Shown here piece after piece: positions 22,640 to 35,492 of a stretch of 64,000 nucleotides of DNA. Under the pieces are notes generated by a model. It had not been told where the DNA came from. It made no database searches and worked only from the letters and a program-made list of their open reading frames with translations. Positions within the stretch are counted from its first letter, which is position 1. Each line of letters starts with the position of its first letter. The position numbers and the translations under genes are program-made. This DNA is from Silurus meridionalis (taxonomy: Eukaryota; Chordata; Actinopteri; Siluriformes; Siluridae): NCBI RefSeq assembly GCF_014805685.1, contig NW_025804663.1:304501-368500 (forward strand). The letters run 5' to 3'.

Positions 22640-22930
22640 ACCCAGGTGCTTGTTCAGTCCCTTGACATCTCAAGATTGAGCTGTTCAAAATTGATCAGCA
22701 CACCTGTACATTTAAGCACTTATCTCACACTGCAACAGGCTCCATCCATCCTCAGCTTCTGCTGCACTGGTCTCACCATCTCTCAGGGAACAAGGAAAAC
22801 ATGTTTCCAGACTTTTCTTTTGCTGAGATGGTGGAAAAAACTAAACTTCCACTTGATGTCTAAAGATCTCAAGCAGACTTCAAACCATGTTTAAAGATCT
22901 ACCTTTTCCCCAGGTTCTTAAATTAGCACT
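22640..22930 (+). mobile_element. Rex1-like LINE C-terminal fragment
   Basis: Read across frames, this stretch yields LHPSSASAALVSPSLREQG and SRLF, followed by a degenerate copy of RWWxxLPLDV. It matches the order of motifs in the antisense copy at 6.4-6.7 kb. Stops and frameshifts are frequent. Dead fragment. Confidence 0.6.
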
Positions 22931-23118
22931 GTTTGAATTTGTGTAAATCTACAGCCCACAGGATGTTGTGAGAAAAGAGTATTAGAGTGTAAAGTATCCA
23001 AGCAGATGTGTGGAAGCCCCTGAACTTCCTGGATAGAAAACAGTTTGTGTTAAATGGGTGGTTCGTTCACAGCCTGAATTTCATTGTTCAGTTCATCTTA
23101 AATTGTATAACATGAAAT

Positions 23119-23332
<214 letters not shown>

Positions 23333-24889
23333 ATAAAACATTCGGTAGACTGTTCCTACTTTATAAAACATGTTGTCAAATTGAGGATATTTCATTGTGT
23401 ATTGAAAGCCATCATCTCATTTGTTACTTTAGAGGAAATATATACTTACTGATGTACTGAATGCAAATGTGAAAGATCTTTTTTTTTTTTTCATTCAAAT
23501 CACACAGATTTAAAGCGTGTGCAGGTTTACTGACTGATACTACTGACAAGTCAAGTGTGACTTCAGAATAAAACCAGTTTAAATGCGTATTAAGCAGAAC
23601 TTGTGACTGAAATTTATTTAGGATAACATTTATTTGGGATTTGGACCATTATATAAAGTTACCAAAAAGTAAAGCAATAAATCTACAGGAAAGCAAGAGC
23701 AGGGACGTCCCAGCAGAACATCTGTCACTGTTCACACAGAAATGAGTTCATGTGTGAGAAACTAAAGCAGATCTTTAGTACAGACTCTTTGGAAACGTGT
23801 GATTTTAAACCCCTGAATGGGTCTGATTTACATGTTACACTATACATACAAATTGGTGCAGAAAGACACAACAGCTATGCAAAGCAATGAAAGCCGTGAC
23901 CCAGGTTACTTTACAGTCAAATTCTCCTCCAAATCATCTCAAGAACTTATGCGTGATGAGTCACTGGAGTCTCTGCTTCTAGCAACGTTTATATCACCAA
24001 ATCGAACACAACTGTTAGTATTTAGGGTAAAACACTTACTCCATGTTTAAAAACAGTATTGCCTGATATCACTTCTCCTGCTTTTCCTGCTTCTCCTGTT
24101 TCTTTTCCCAGTGCAGGAACTTTGAACTTTCTCCAGGGTTGAAAGTATTTTCCTTTACACTACACTGATCATCCATAACATTAAACCCAGTGAGAGTTGG
24201 GGTGAAGAACCCTGATTCCCTTGATACAGTCTCATTTATAAAGGAGTGGAGTTTATTATACATGGAGAAAACAGTCAGTTCTGGAAGTTGGTGTTGTTTT
24301 CTTGGTGAAATTGAAGAAAAATGGGATCTGAGTGCCTCTGAATGGCCTTGATGAAGGTGTGTTGGAATTGGTACCTACCAAAGAAGGGGAACCTGTAAAC
24401 TGGAGACTGGGTCATGGATGCCTGAGGCTCACTGATGCTCGTGAATAGTAAATGCTAGACTTTATACAACAGCAGTGCTCATTGTGGGATCCTATAAACC
24501 AGAATAAAACATAATCCATTTAGATTTTTCCTTCATGTGGACCCAGCATGTGATTGTAGTTTTATTCCACTAATCCATCTGTATATTTTAAACCTGTATC
24601 CTTTGGTCTATTTACCCAGTGGTAACTATATTTCCTAAATGCTTGAACACAAACACAGTGTGACTGTATGGTGTTTTCTTTTTGTCTTGTATAGTCTTTA
24701 ATACGACTGAAGCGAAGGGACTCCACACTTACAGGACTTTACACAACGGGTCCCAGAATTTCTTCAACTTTCAAAATCCCAATGTTTTTGAGGTTCTGAT
24801 CAAAAGATGAAACATTAAAGTATGTAGTCTGTCAAACAGCACATTTACATAAACCCTTCATTGCTATTTTATTACATTTATTTATTTGC

Positions 24890-25100
24890 TTACATTTACA
24901 TTGATATAATTTGGGTAACACTCCTTATCCAGACCAACTTTTAAAGTGCTTTGAAGTCTTAAATCTATAAATCTGTGCTAATGCTGGTTTATAGGGACAC
25001 TGAGTAAGAAAGTGCTAATAGAAGAAGCTCTGGTAGAGGAAGGTCTTTAGATGGTTAAAAATTGCTAATGAAAGTTTGTTCCACAACCTCGATGGTTAGA
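24890..25100 (-). mobile_element. Rex1-like LINE 3'UTR fragment
   Basis: The order of blocks (acatttacatt, ccttatccaga, aagtgctttgaag, gaagctctggtagagg, ttgttccacaacctcg) parallels 5858-6450. No coding sequence is preserved. It lies 300 bp upstream of the lectin gene start. Confidence 0.6.
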
Positions 25101-25388
25101 CATTCAGAAAGACAATTATCAAGTTCAAGAATAAAATAAAAAAGAAAACTACAGTAGTGTCCTTTCTGTCATTTCTTTGTGTAAAAGGTGCCGAGGGGGC
25201 AGTTGTCCAGAAAGTCCATTTGCTTCTTGTCTCTGATATTCAAAGCAGTGTTTTTTTTTTTTTCCAGTGATGTCATTCTAAGTTTTCACTCTTTTGCATG
25301 TGTTTTAGATGATATTTCAGCTGTGTTCTGGCCCCTGTGAGCTGAGTTTACTTAAACATCTACAGAGCTGAGACGCATCAGAGTGAAG

Positions 25389-26120
25389 ATGAAGCTATGT
25401 TTTATTTTCTTTGTTCTGGCTTTTTGTGGGACGGCTGCAGGTTTGTTTAAAGAATACATCATGGTTTCTGCCTCAATGAACTGGATTGATGCTCAACATC
25501 ACTGCAGACAAAACTACACCGATCTGGCCATCATCATTACCTCTAATGAGAGTCTGCGAATTTATGATGTTAGAGGGGATGCCCCTTACTGGAGTATGAG
25601 CTGGATAGGTCTTTACAGAACCGCACCAGGCTCAGACACATGGATGTGGACTAATAAAGAATCAACAAAAGTTTTAAATTGGGGAATAAATCAGCCTGAT
25701 AATTCAGGAGGAAATGAAAACTGTGGTGTATTATATGCAGGTGGATGGAATGATATTGATTGTTCATTTAAATTACCTGTCATTTGTTATCGAAACTTGA
25801 TCTTGGTGATGGAACAGAAGACCTGGGATGAGGCTCTGTACTACTGCAGGGAGTTCTACACTGACTTGTACAGCCCAGTTTCTAACACACAGACATGCTT
25901 GGCTGAAGTGGGGGCCCTACAAATCCAAACAGTCAGTGTGTGGATGGGGCTGCACTTCCTGAATGGAAAATGGTTCTGGTTGAATGGATGGTCAGTGCAG
26001 GGGATGGAATTACTTCCCTTATGCCCTGCTCGAAGGTACAGCTGTGGAGCTCAAAACTCTGTGACGAATGTCTGGGAGAACAGAGACTGCAATGATAAAC
26101 TCAATTTCCTCTGCACCTGA
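25389..26120 (+). CDS. Secreted double C-type lectin domain protein
   Basis: Predicted 243-residue secreted protein. The start is the ATG at 25389; six bases upstream the frame begins at GTG, which is not a credible eukaryotic start. Residues 1-18 form a signal peptide (MKLCFIFFVLAFCGTAAG). C-type lectin domain 1 spans ~20-134, with WIGL at 72-75, QPD at 102-104 and WND at 120-122, and cysteines 39, 112, 125 and 133. QPD plus WND is the calcium-site-2 signature usually linked to galactose-type binding. Domain 2 (~138-243) keeps the fold cysteines, WMGL and FWLNG but lacks both calcium motifs. There is no membrane anchor. The two domains share one uninterrupted exon. It resembles fish mannose-receptor-like/CTL family members; the orthologue is not identified. 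Sugar binding is inferred, not shown. Confidence 0.88.
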   Translation: MKLCFIFFVLAFCGTAAGLFKEYIMVSASMNWIDAQHHCRQNYTDLAIIITSNESLRIYDVRGDAPYWSMSWIGLYRTAPGSDTWMWTNKESTKVLNWGINQPDNSGGNENCGVLYAGGWNDIDCSFKLPVICYRNLILVMEQKTWDEALYYCREFYTDLYSPVSNTQTCLAEVGALQIQTVSVWMGLHFLNGKWFWLNGWSVQGMELLPLCPARRYSCGAQNSVTNVWENRDCNDKLNFLCT

Positions 26121-26560
26121 AGGTAAGGAACATTTCAACAGTTTTATATAAGTAGAAATACAATGATAAATAACATGTGTAACATTTTTATCTTTTCTGA
26201 ACAGATTTCCCACGACTGAACTCCTCCATCATGATTTACTACAGGAACTCACTGAGCAAGAACATGTAGCATGGATTCTACCTTGGTGTGCTGAACTTTA
26301 AACATGTGAACTGATTTAGTCTCTAACACACAATTCTCTGGTGTATAGGGTTGGTTTTTAAAATGTATGTTTTGTTTTTTTAATTGAACATTCTAAACAA
26401 TCATTGTACATAATTAGCTGTATTTCATTTATTGTAATTTCTACTTCAGAAATGATGTTTATAATGTTTCCGAAGCAGGATGATTTAAAGCCTCACTTGT
26501 TCTGTTGTAAAAGTTGAATTTTCTGAAATCATGTTCTACTGCAGTGAAAATTAAAGATCT
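26121..26560 (+). other. Lectin gene 3'UTR with a likely intron and poly(A) signal
   Basis: Two bases after the TGA stop there is a strong donor (AAG then gtaagg, intron from 26123). A plausible acceptor is ctgaacag ending at 26205. The 3'UTR would continue from 26206. An attaaa polyadenylation hexamer lies at 26550-26555, followed by a T/G-rich stretch. An intron just downstream of the stop argues that the locus is not a simple processed retrocopy. Confidence 0.55.
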
Positions 26561-28602
26561 TTCTGTTTTGGTTCGGTGATTTCTTTAGGAAATTCTGTAG
26601 GCAAATTCTCTGTTGCTTTAGCAGAGTTTTGTGGACACCAGTAGCAGTGGCTTTCACTTTCACACTTTACACATCTTTCAGTTCACTGACTGAATCTGAC
26701 TCTGGAAGTTTTGATATTTTTGGAATTGGATGTGATTTAGTGTTTTTGCACTTTATGTAATTGAACGAACCCAAAAAATGTTCTGAGGACTGATTTTCTG
26801 TAACTGCATCTCTGTCCAACCCGACACTCAGAGCATGTAATTCACGTCCAGGGGGTGTGTTGATTCAGAGTTTAATCACATGGACTGAGATGCTTTTGGA
26901 GCTTCTGCAAGAGGGAGATCTTGGAGATATGGCTGTGATCACAACAATAACTCAAACACATAGAACACTGAGCCAAATCACCATTACAGAATAATAATAT
27001 TGACTTGTATAGAAGAGCTTGTGTTACATATTAAATGTGTATCTGCTTAAACACCTGACGTTTCAGACCCTGCAGCTCGTTCTCACTGTGGGATTCAGAA
27101 ACGATTCAGTTTCTCACTGCTACAGGAACTGCATGAAGGGAAGGAGACCAAGACCAAGGTTCTGTTCAAACCCTATAAACAGACTCAGGCAATAAAATCT
27201 GATCAGTTTTTCTTTCCTACTGCAAAAGAAAGAAAGAATAAAAATGAAGAAACCTCAAAGGAAGAAAGGAAGAAAGAAAAAGGATGGATTTATAGATGGA
27301 TCAAAAGAAAAAAGTAATGAAGGATGTAGAGAAAGAACAAAAATGTAAGGCAGGAAAGAAGAACTAAAGGAAGGAAAGAAAGAAGGTGCAGTAATTAATC
27401 TCCCAGAAACTCCACCCAAAGTCTAAAGTGATTAGAATCATCTCCGTTCCTCAGCTTCATCACAGCATCAGCATTTTGCTCCTATTTTCTGCAGAAAGGA
27501 ATAAATGGAAGCACACGGCATATGAAGGCTGGAGGGCATCAGAAGAGGGTTGGAGGAGTAGGGGTAGAGGAGGACATAGCCAGCGGGCAGGTAGTGGATA
27601 TTTTTCTCTCCATCTGTCCAGCAGCTGTTTCATCTGCTGTGAAGGTCACTCACTGTGTAGCCTCTGAAATCGCATGTTTACTGTAATATCATTTTCTTAA
27701 AAGGTCATCATTATTATTCCTCCATGTGGGACTCAACCTCCACCATCAAACACATGTTAGTTTAATCCTAATGACTCTGCCAGTCATATTTATGCCTAAA
27801 TCTCTTTCCTTCTTTCTTTTATAGTCGTAAAAAGTTGAGCTGCTTTTCTGCTCACTACACTTGTAATGATTCATGTTCTTGTCTGGCTATTTTTCTTTGA
27901 TCTTGTAGTTCATTCATGAATTCTGTTGTCCACATTATTGCTCATCTCCGAATATGAGGATAAAACAATATGAATCGATTTTTTACGTTTACAAATGACA
28001 CCTTCACCTCAACATCACACCTGTCCAAGTGGAAGGTCAGTTTGGGTGATTAATAGCATTGGAGTTTGGAAAACGCATTGCAACCCAAAACCTTGGTCCT
28101 GATCTTTTCCTTCTGACCAGTGAGAACATGATCACTCAGCTTTCTGCTGACCACCTGAGCACTACTGACCTCCAGTCCTCCTGCCAGATGTAGACATTAT
28201 TTCTAGATCACTGTAGGTCTCATAGTTTGTTTAGTATCACCTCAGGGGTGGAGAATACGTCGATCACGATCACAAAGTCACTGTGGGTGGATCACATGGT
28301 GTTCAAAAAAGTCTGAGATCTTTTCTAACACACGGGTCACTGTGCATGTGCACGAGCTAAAGCAACACCGCCGCGAGCTTAGTGACGCTACTTATTTTCC
28401 GTTTCCCAAATAAAGATCATTCATCTGATTACTGTTTCTCCCTGACTGACCATCATTGGAAGTTTGCTTCAGTGTGGGGAGTGTGATGAAGAACACACGT
28501 GATGGTAAAGAGGGAAAGTGTGTGAATTTTTCCAGGAAGTTGAGTCTGTGGTGGAAGCTGCAGTGGTTGCTGGGAAATGAAATGTGACACGTGTCTTTAA
28601 TT

Positions 28603-28925
28603 TTACATTTACATTTATGATGTCTAGCAGATATTCTCCTCCAGAGCGACAAACAAATGTGCTTTAAAGTCTGTATCGGTGAACAAATCAACACTGGTTC
28701 AATAGTCACTAGTTTAAGTGTTTCAGGAAGAGGGAAGACTTCACCTGTCGGCTCAGCTGTTCCAACATCTAGGGGAAGTTGAGAGTTACAGTAGTCCAGC
28801 ATCGAAATGACAAGAGAATGAACAAGCACCTGATAAAAACAGACAAATCCTTCTGATGTTGTAGAGAAGAAATGTTGCAGAGCATCAGCAATGTGAAGAA
28901 CAGGACAGCTGATGATGTGTGTATT
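28603..28925 (-). mobile_element. Rex1-like LINE 3' fragment
   Basis: The tail is tttacatttacattt, followed by tctagcagatattctcctcc, aatgtgctttaaagtc, gtgtttcaggaagaggg, caacatctaggggaagttg and gaatgacaagagaatgaac-like blocks, in the same order as 5858-6850. The C-terminal RT segment between the aggggaagtt block and the ttacagtagtc block is deleted. From 26600 to 28600 I see a GAAA/GGAA-rich stretch (27220-27390) and nothing else. Confidence 0.72.
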
Positions 28926-28979
28926 TGTTTGTATGAATAAAACCTTTGGAACATTTTTACCTGCAACCTGATTGTGATT

Positions 28980-28982
<3 letters not shown>

Positions 28983-29029
<47 letters not shown>

Positions 29030-29396
29030 TTCCTTGTTTCTAATGATTTCTTTCTTTAACTGAGTAACAAAAAATGTAAACATGACCTGTAACTTAATCA
29101 AATATTGAGTAATAAACTCTGAAGCTTTTCGCCACTATGTCGAGGATCGAGGAGAAGGTTCCATCTGCTTTCACAAAGCTTTTTACCCGTTTTCCATCCA
29201 CACAGAGAGAGAGAAAGTCTGCAGTAAACCCCAGCAGAAAGTGTTTAGTGAGAGCAGCGTGAGTGAGGGATTCGCTGCACTGATTTCATCTGACACATGA
29301 AAGCGTTTAACAACCACAAAGCCAGGTTCCTTCTGCTACGACTCTGTTCATATCCTGAAGATAAGCAAAATAACAATAACACAGCAAAGCATTAAC

Positions 29397-29447
<51 letters not shown>
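28983..29447. repeat. Two (AC)n microsatellites
   Basis: Tracts at 28983-29029 and 29400-29447. The DNA between them is unassigned. Confidence 0.93.
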
Positions 29448-29449
<2 letters not shown>

Positions 29450-29744
29450 GCTGTCATAAATAATGTAGCAAAATCCCTCTATATTAAATTAAATCTATGT
29501 GTAAAATAGCAACAGTGTTTATCTTCAACTTTTCAGGTGATTCTACAGCAAACACCATCCATTTATTCCTGAGCTCCAGTTTTTAGTTTCTGTTATAGAT
29601 TGAAGTATAAGAGGTAACGGGTTCGAGTTTAGAGATTAGTATTAGGTTGTGTATTAGGTTACTGGATTGTGCATTAATAGTGTTAGATTCTGGAATTCTG
29701 GGTAAAAAATCCTGTCTAATACAGTGGTTTAGGACTACAATCAT

Positions 29745-29900
29745 CATAAAGAGTTTTACACTCCAGTCTCCATCAGTGATCAGGTGAAAACCTCAACGAT
29801 GTTGGAACTGTAATGAATGGACATTCGGTGTTCAGGATGAGGATGAGTCTGGTTCCTCTCAAGGTGTCTTCCTCATACTCTCTCAGGGATCTTTTAACTC
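29745..29900 (+). mobile_element. L2-A 3'UTR fragment
   Basis: Blocks gaatggacattcggtg, gatgaggatgagtctggtt and cctctcaaggtgtcttcct match the 3'UTR of complete L2-A ends (compare 53810-53890). The terminal tail is missing. From 29901 to 30383 only ATT (30168-30201) and GT (30304-30337) microsatellites were found. Confidence 0.75.
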
Positions 29901-30166
29901 ACCATCATCACCACTGATGTAATCATTAGAGGTGTTTTACAGGACCGAGCTGCACCGACAGCGTTCACATTCTCTCAACATTTATAATAAATCAGCTGAA
30001 ACATGAACTTCTCAATCTCAAACACTCATTACACAAACCAACACAAAAAGATGCTCTTCTTTCAATTATCTCCTGTAGGAACTTGATCCTGGTCAGGTGG
30101 AACCAGAGGCTTTTTCAGGAACCACAGGAGTGAGGCAGGAACTTACCCTAGACATGGTTCCTCAAA

Positions 30167-30203
<37 letters not shown>

Positions 30204-30299
30204 AATCAGGAATATTTGATTCTAATAATTAATTCGAATACATCCTGTCTGTCTCGATCAGCCCTGACTGACACGTAAAATCCCTAAATATCCAGTGAT

Positions 30300-30339
<40 letters not shown>

Positions 30340-30383
30340 ATGTGCTTTTCTAAATACACCACTGAGTTTTTTTCCTCTCCCCC

Positions 30384-30590
30384 TGTTAGGCGAGTGACTG
30401 AGGAGGAAGCCGAAGCACCGAAAACAAGGAAGCCTTTAATGGAGAACTTGCAGCAAAACACATAGACACCAACGAAAACAATAACAGAACACAGAAGTGG
30501 GGTGAGAAAGAGGGTTATATGGGCATGATAAACGAGAGGCAGGTGTTCGGAATTAGTAGGATGGTGATGAGCTCCAAGCGGGCGGTGACA
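30384..30590 (-). repeat. 3' LTR of the Gypsy element
   Basis: On the plus strand it begins tgttaggcgagtgactgag and ends gggcggtgaca, giving TG...CA ends on either strand. It is homologous to 34215-34424. It lies on the left because the element is on the minus strand. Confidence 0.88.
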
Positions 30591-30659
30591 CCACCCCCTC
30601 CCCCAGGGGCGGCACCAGACGACCTGACCCGGCGACGAGGACTGCCCCTCGCCCGGGGT

Positions 30660-31560
30660 GCCGGGCGGCTTGGGTGTGAAGCGTGGAACTCCGCCAGCAG
30701 AGCAGGATCCAGCACATCCTGCCGAGCCACCCAAGTCCGCTCCTCCGGACCATACCCCTCCTAATCCACCAGGTACTCAAGGCGACCCACACGCCGCCTA
30801 GAGTCCAGGACCACCCTCACCGCGTAGACACCGGGCTGGTCCACGACTTCCGGCTGGGCGGTCGCTGCGGGGTCACCTGGAGGGCAAGAGACAGGAGAGG
30901 AAGCGCGGAGCGCGAAAAGTCCAACTGCCGAGCGTCAGCGTGCCGGCGGGTGGTGCGGAGGGCCCGATGCACGGCGGGTGGTGCGGAGGGCCCGACGCAG
31001 CTGAGTGTGTGCTGACTCCCAGATTCTACTGCTCATCCGGAACCAGTAATCCACTGCGGGCACATTGCTGGGCTCATCCGACCAGGGGAACAGGGGCGGC
31101 TGGAACCCCAGCACGCACTGGAACAGGGTGAGTCCCGTCGTGTCCTGGCCAAGCGAGTTCTGAGCGTATTCCGCCCATGGCAAGAACCGACACCACTCTC
31201 CTTGGTCCTGGCCACAATAGGTCCTTAGATAGCGACTCAGCTCTTGGATCTTTCACTCAGCCTGGCCATTGGACTGTGGGTGGTACCCCGATGTTAGGTT
31301 AACTGAGACTCCCAGCAGTTTGAAGAGCGCCCTCCAGAACCAAGACGTAAACTGGGGACCCCGGTCCGAGACGGTCTCCTCAGGGAGTCCATAGTTCCGG
31401 AAGACGTGGTGGAATCAGCGGTCTTGAGGGCGGTAGGCAGGCTCTTCAGAGGCACAAAGGGCAGGCCTTGGAGAAACGGTCCACCACCACCAGGATGCAA
31501 GTGTTCCCCTCCGACCGGGGCAGATCTGTCACGAAGTCGATGCCCAGGTGAGACCATGGG
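30660..31560 (-). pseudogene. Gypsy integrase core and chromodomain, stops and frameshifts
   Basis: After the deletion the integrase core continues in shifting frames ([12 protein letters not shown], then the second aspartate region, then a catalytic-glutamate region with a TGA stop near 31253). [20 protein letters not shown] and FWFRMSSR-type sequence follow. At 30660-30840 a chromodomain is recognisable ([18 protein letters not shown]), with its first aromatic-cage tryptophan replaced by a TAG stop. Chromodomains of this class bind histone marks and steer integration. Confidence 0.8.
30944..31001. repeat. 29-bp tandem duplication within the Gypsy integrase/chromodomain linker
   Basis: gccggcgggtggtgcggagg and the following cccgatgca are immediately repeated with minor changes. 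It lies in the GC-rich linker between integrase and chromodomain. Confidence 0.8.
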
Positions 31561-31898
31561 CGCTGCGGGACGGGGAGAGGCATTAGCTTGCCCACCTGGT
31601 TAAACCTGAGGGCCCAGCGTGCCTGTCGTGGGTTGAGTCTCCGTGCCTCCCGTAGATACTGGAGGTTCTTGTGATCAGTGACCACAGTGAATGGATGCTC
31701 TGCTCCCTCCAGCCAGTGTCTCCACTCGTCTAGGGCCAGCTTGATTGCTAGGAGCTCGCGATTGCCGATGTCGTAGTTTTGTTCGGCGGTGGAGAGCTTG
31801 TGGGAGAAGAAGGCACATGGGTGGAGCTGTGCTGGGGTTCCTGATCGCTGGGAGAGAGTGGCCCCCACTCCGGTTGATGAGGCATCGACCTCAACCAC
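31446..31898 (-). pseudogene. Gypsy RNase H fused to integrase by an internal deletion
   Basis: RNase H residues are visible ([45 protein letters not shown]). After [11 protein letters not shown] the frame passes within a few residues to [17 protein letters not shown], the start of the integrase core with its first catalytic aspartate. The end of RNase H and the HHCC zinc-binding domain of integrase, normally between them, are absent. Confidence 0.85.
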
Positions 31899-33110
31899 AA
31901 AGGGCTACTGGGGGTCTGGGTGACGCAGAACGGGAGCGCTACAGAAACGCCGTCGGAGCTCTCGAAAGGCCTCCTGAGCCTCCTCAGTCCATTTTAAGGT
32001 TCGAGCCCTACCCCTAAGGAGTGAGGTGAGGGGGCTGTTATCCGGCTGTACCCTGGATGAACCGGCGGTAGAAGTTTGCGAAGCCCAGGAAACGCTGGAG
32101 CTCCTTGATCGATTCCGGAACGGGCCACTCTTTCATTGCCCTCACCTTCCTCTTGTCCATCTGGATCCCCTTGGCACTGATGATGTAACCCAGGAAGTGG
32201 ATTGATGGGTGGTGGAACTCGCACTTCGAGAGGTTTAGGAAAAGTCGGTGAGAACGGAGCACTTTCAGGACGGCGCGCACGTCCTGGTCGCGCGCATGTC
32301 CCATGTCATCTATGTAGACCATGACGAACCTCTGGAGATAGGGCCGAAGTACCTCGTTCATGAACCCCCTGGAAGACCGCTGGAGAGATGGAAAGACCAT
32401 ATGGCATGACCCAGTATTCATAGTGCCCCGAGGGTGTGATGAAGGCAGTTTTCCACTCGTCTCCCTTCCTTATACGCACCAGGTTGTAAGCACTCCGGAG
32501 ATTGAGCTTGGTGAAGACCCTCGCCTCCCTCAGGTCCTCCAGAGCAGTAGGCACGAGTGGGAGTGGGTATGGAAGAGGTGCGATCTGGAAGTTCAGCTGT
32601 CGATAGTCGATGCAGGGATGAAGACCGCCGTCCTTCTTTCCCACGAAGAAGAAGCTTGAAGTTGCTGGGGAGGACGAATGTCTGATAAATCCCTGCCGGA
32701 GAGCCTGCTGGATGTATTCCTCCATTGCCCGATGTTCAGGAGCGAACAACGGGTACACACGACCCTTGGGTAGCTTAGCGCCGGGGAGAAGGTCGATGCA
32801 GCAGTTCCAAGGTCGATGAGGGGGGAGACGGGTGGTGGCCTGGGCACTGAACACATCCTCGAAGGCCTGATACTCCTCAGGGATCTCCACCTGGGTCGTG
32901 GTGGTGGTTTCCTCCACCCAGGTGGCACCAATCACCGCCTCCTGGGCCCGCGTCGGAAGTTGAGCGAGACATTGCTCCTTACAGCGGGGACTCCACTCTA
33001 GGATGTCACAGGGATCCCAGGAACACCTCGGCGCATGCTTTTGTAACCACGGCCTCCCCAGGATCACGCTGACGGTGGAACTCTTCAGAACCAGAAACCG
33101 GATCTCCTCT

Positions 33111-34424
<1,314 letters not shown>

Positions 34425-34445
34425 CCCCCCCCTTTTTCCCCTGAG

Positions 34446-34466
34446 CTATTTATTTATTTATTTATT

Positions 34467-34534
<68 letters not shown>

Positions 34535-34741
34535 TTATTTATTTATTTGTTTGTTTGTTTATTGTTCGTTTTTATTTGTCCACAGATTTTCAATAAATAA
34601 TTTATTGTAAAATATATATTGTTAAGTTACATCCCCAGCAACTCAACAACAATTAAAGTTTTATTTACAATACAGTGACTCTGCATATATACTACTTACT
34701 GTTGTCACTTACATTATAGCTATAAACACTCATCCCCTCAC

Positions 34742-34816
<75 letters not shown>

Positions 34817-34870
34817 TGTCTCTCTCTCTCCTTCTTTCTCTCTCTCTCTGTGTCTCTCTCTCTCTCTCGC
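34446..34870. repeat. ATTT/AT and (CT)n microsatellites
   Basis: TTTA units flank a long AT tract (34446-34560), and an interrupted CT array lies at 34743-34870. Antisense frames over the CT array are artefacts. From 34871 to 35354 only AT-rich DNA and a ttagggatta-rich stretch (35300-35352) resembling 51715-51826. Confidence 0.93.
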
Positions 34871-35354
34871 TGATACTGGAGGCTCCTTTTATTCATGTTA
34901 CATAAACATATTTCTCCTATTTTCTTTAAAAAAAACTGCTCCAAATCATGGATTTATAAAATCAGTTTATAACCAGTGGAGCATACGATGAACACGTCGC
35001 TGTGAATGAGCTGTTACTATGGAAACGATAACGAATCCGAGTGCATTAACATATAGACCTGCTCTACTGTCAGAACTGCTGTTCTGGAAAATATATTTAA
35101 TGAAAAAACGTAATTTCATCTTCTCCTGTCACATACATTATCTCTTCACATGTGTATGAAGACATGAAAGTAGAAATTAAGCAGGAAAGAGCAGAAATCA
35201 CCCAAAAATAATTATAATTTTAAAACAAAAAATTACTGGTTTTAAATATGTGAACAATATAGAATTTATTATGTAGTTTATTGTTCAATTGTTCAGGAGT
35301 TAGGGATTATGTATTAGTGTTATAGTTGAGGGGTTTGGGGTTATGATTAGGGAT

Positions 35355-35492
35355 TTCTCTTTATATCTGCTGCCTCTGGGTGAAATTCTACATAAACATG
35401 GGATTCGCTTCCATTGCTATGCTGATGATACACAGCTGTATATTTCAGCAAATCCAGATGAGAGAGATCAGCTTAACAATGTTGAGGAGTGC
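35355..35492 (+). mobile_element. L2-A RT fragment
   Basis: Encodes YLLPLGEILHKHG, the catalytic [10 protein letters not shown] and RDQLNNVEE, then stops abruptly at cactgttaaaa. It is the only plus-strand piece that keeps an intact YADD box. It is followed by A/T-rich sequence that may belong to another inserted element. Confidence 0.85.

Noticed and set aside
25383..25388. Lectin ORF start at GTG 25383
   Set aside because: A vertebrate start should be ATG; the ATG at 25389 gives a proper signal peptide.
27428..27667. 79-residue frame with a GRGG-rich stretch
   Set aside because: No motif, no splice signals and no neighbouring exon; low-complexity composition.
31745..32017. Sense-strand frames over the Gypsy element, for example 90 residues at 31745
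   Set aside because: They are reverse-strand shadows of RNase H and RT coding sequence.
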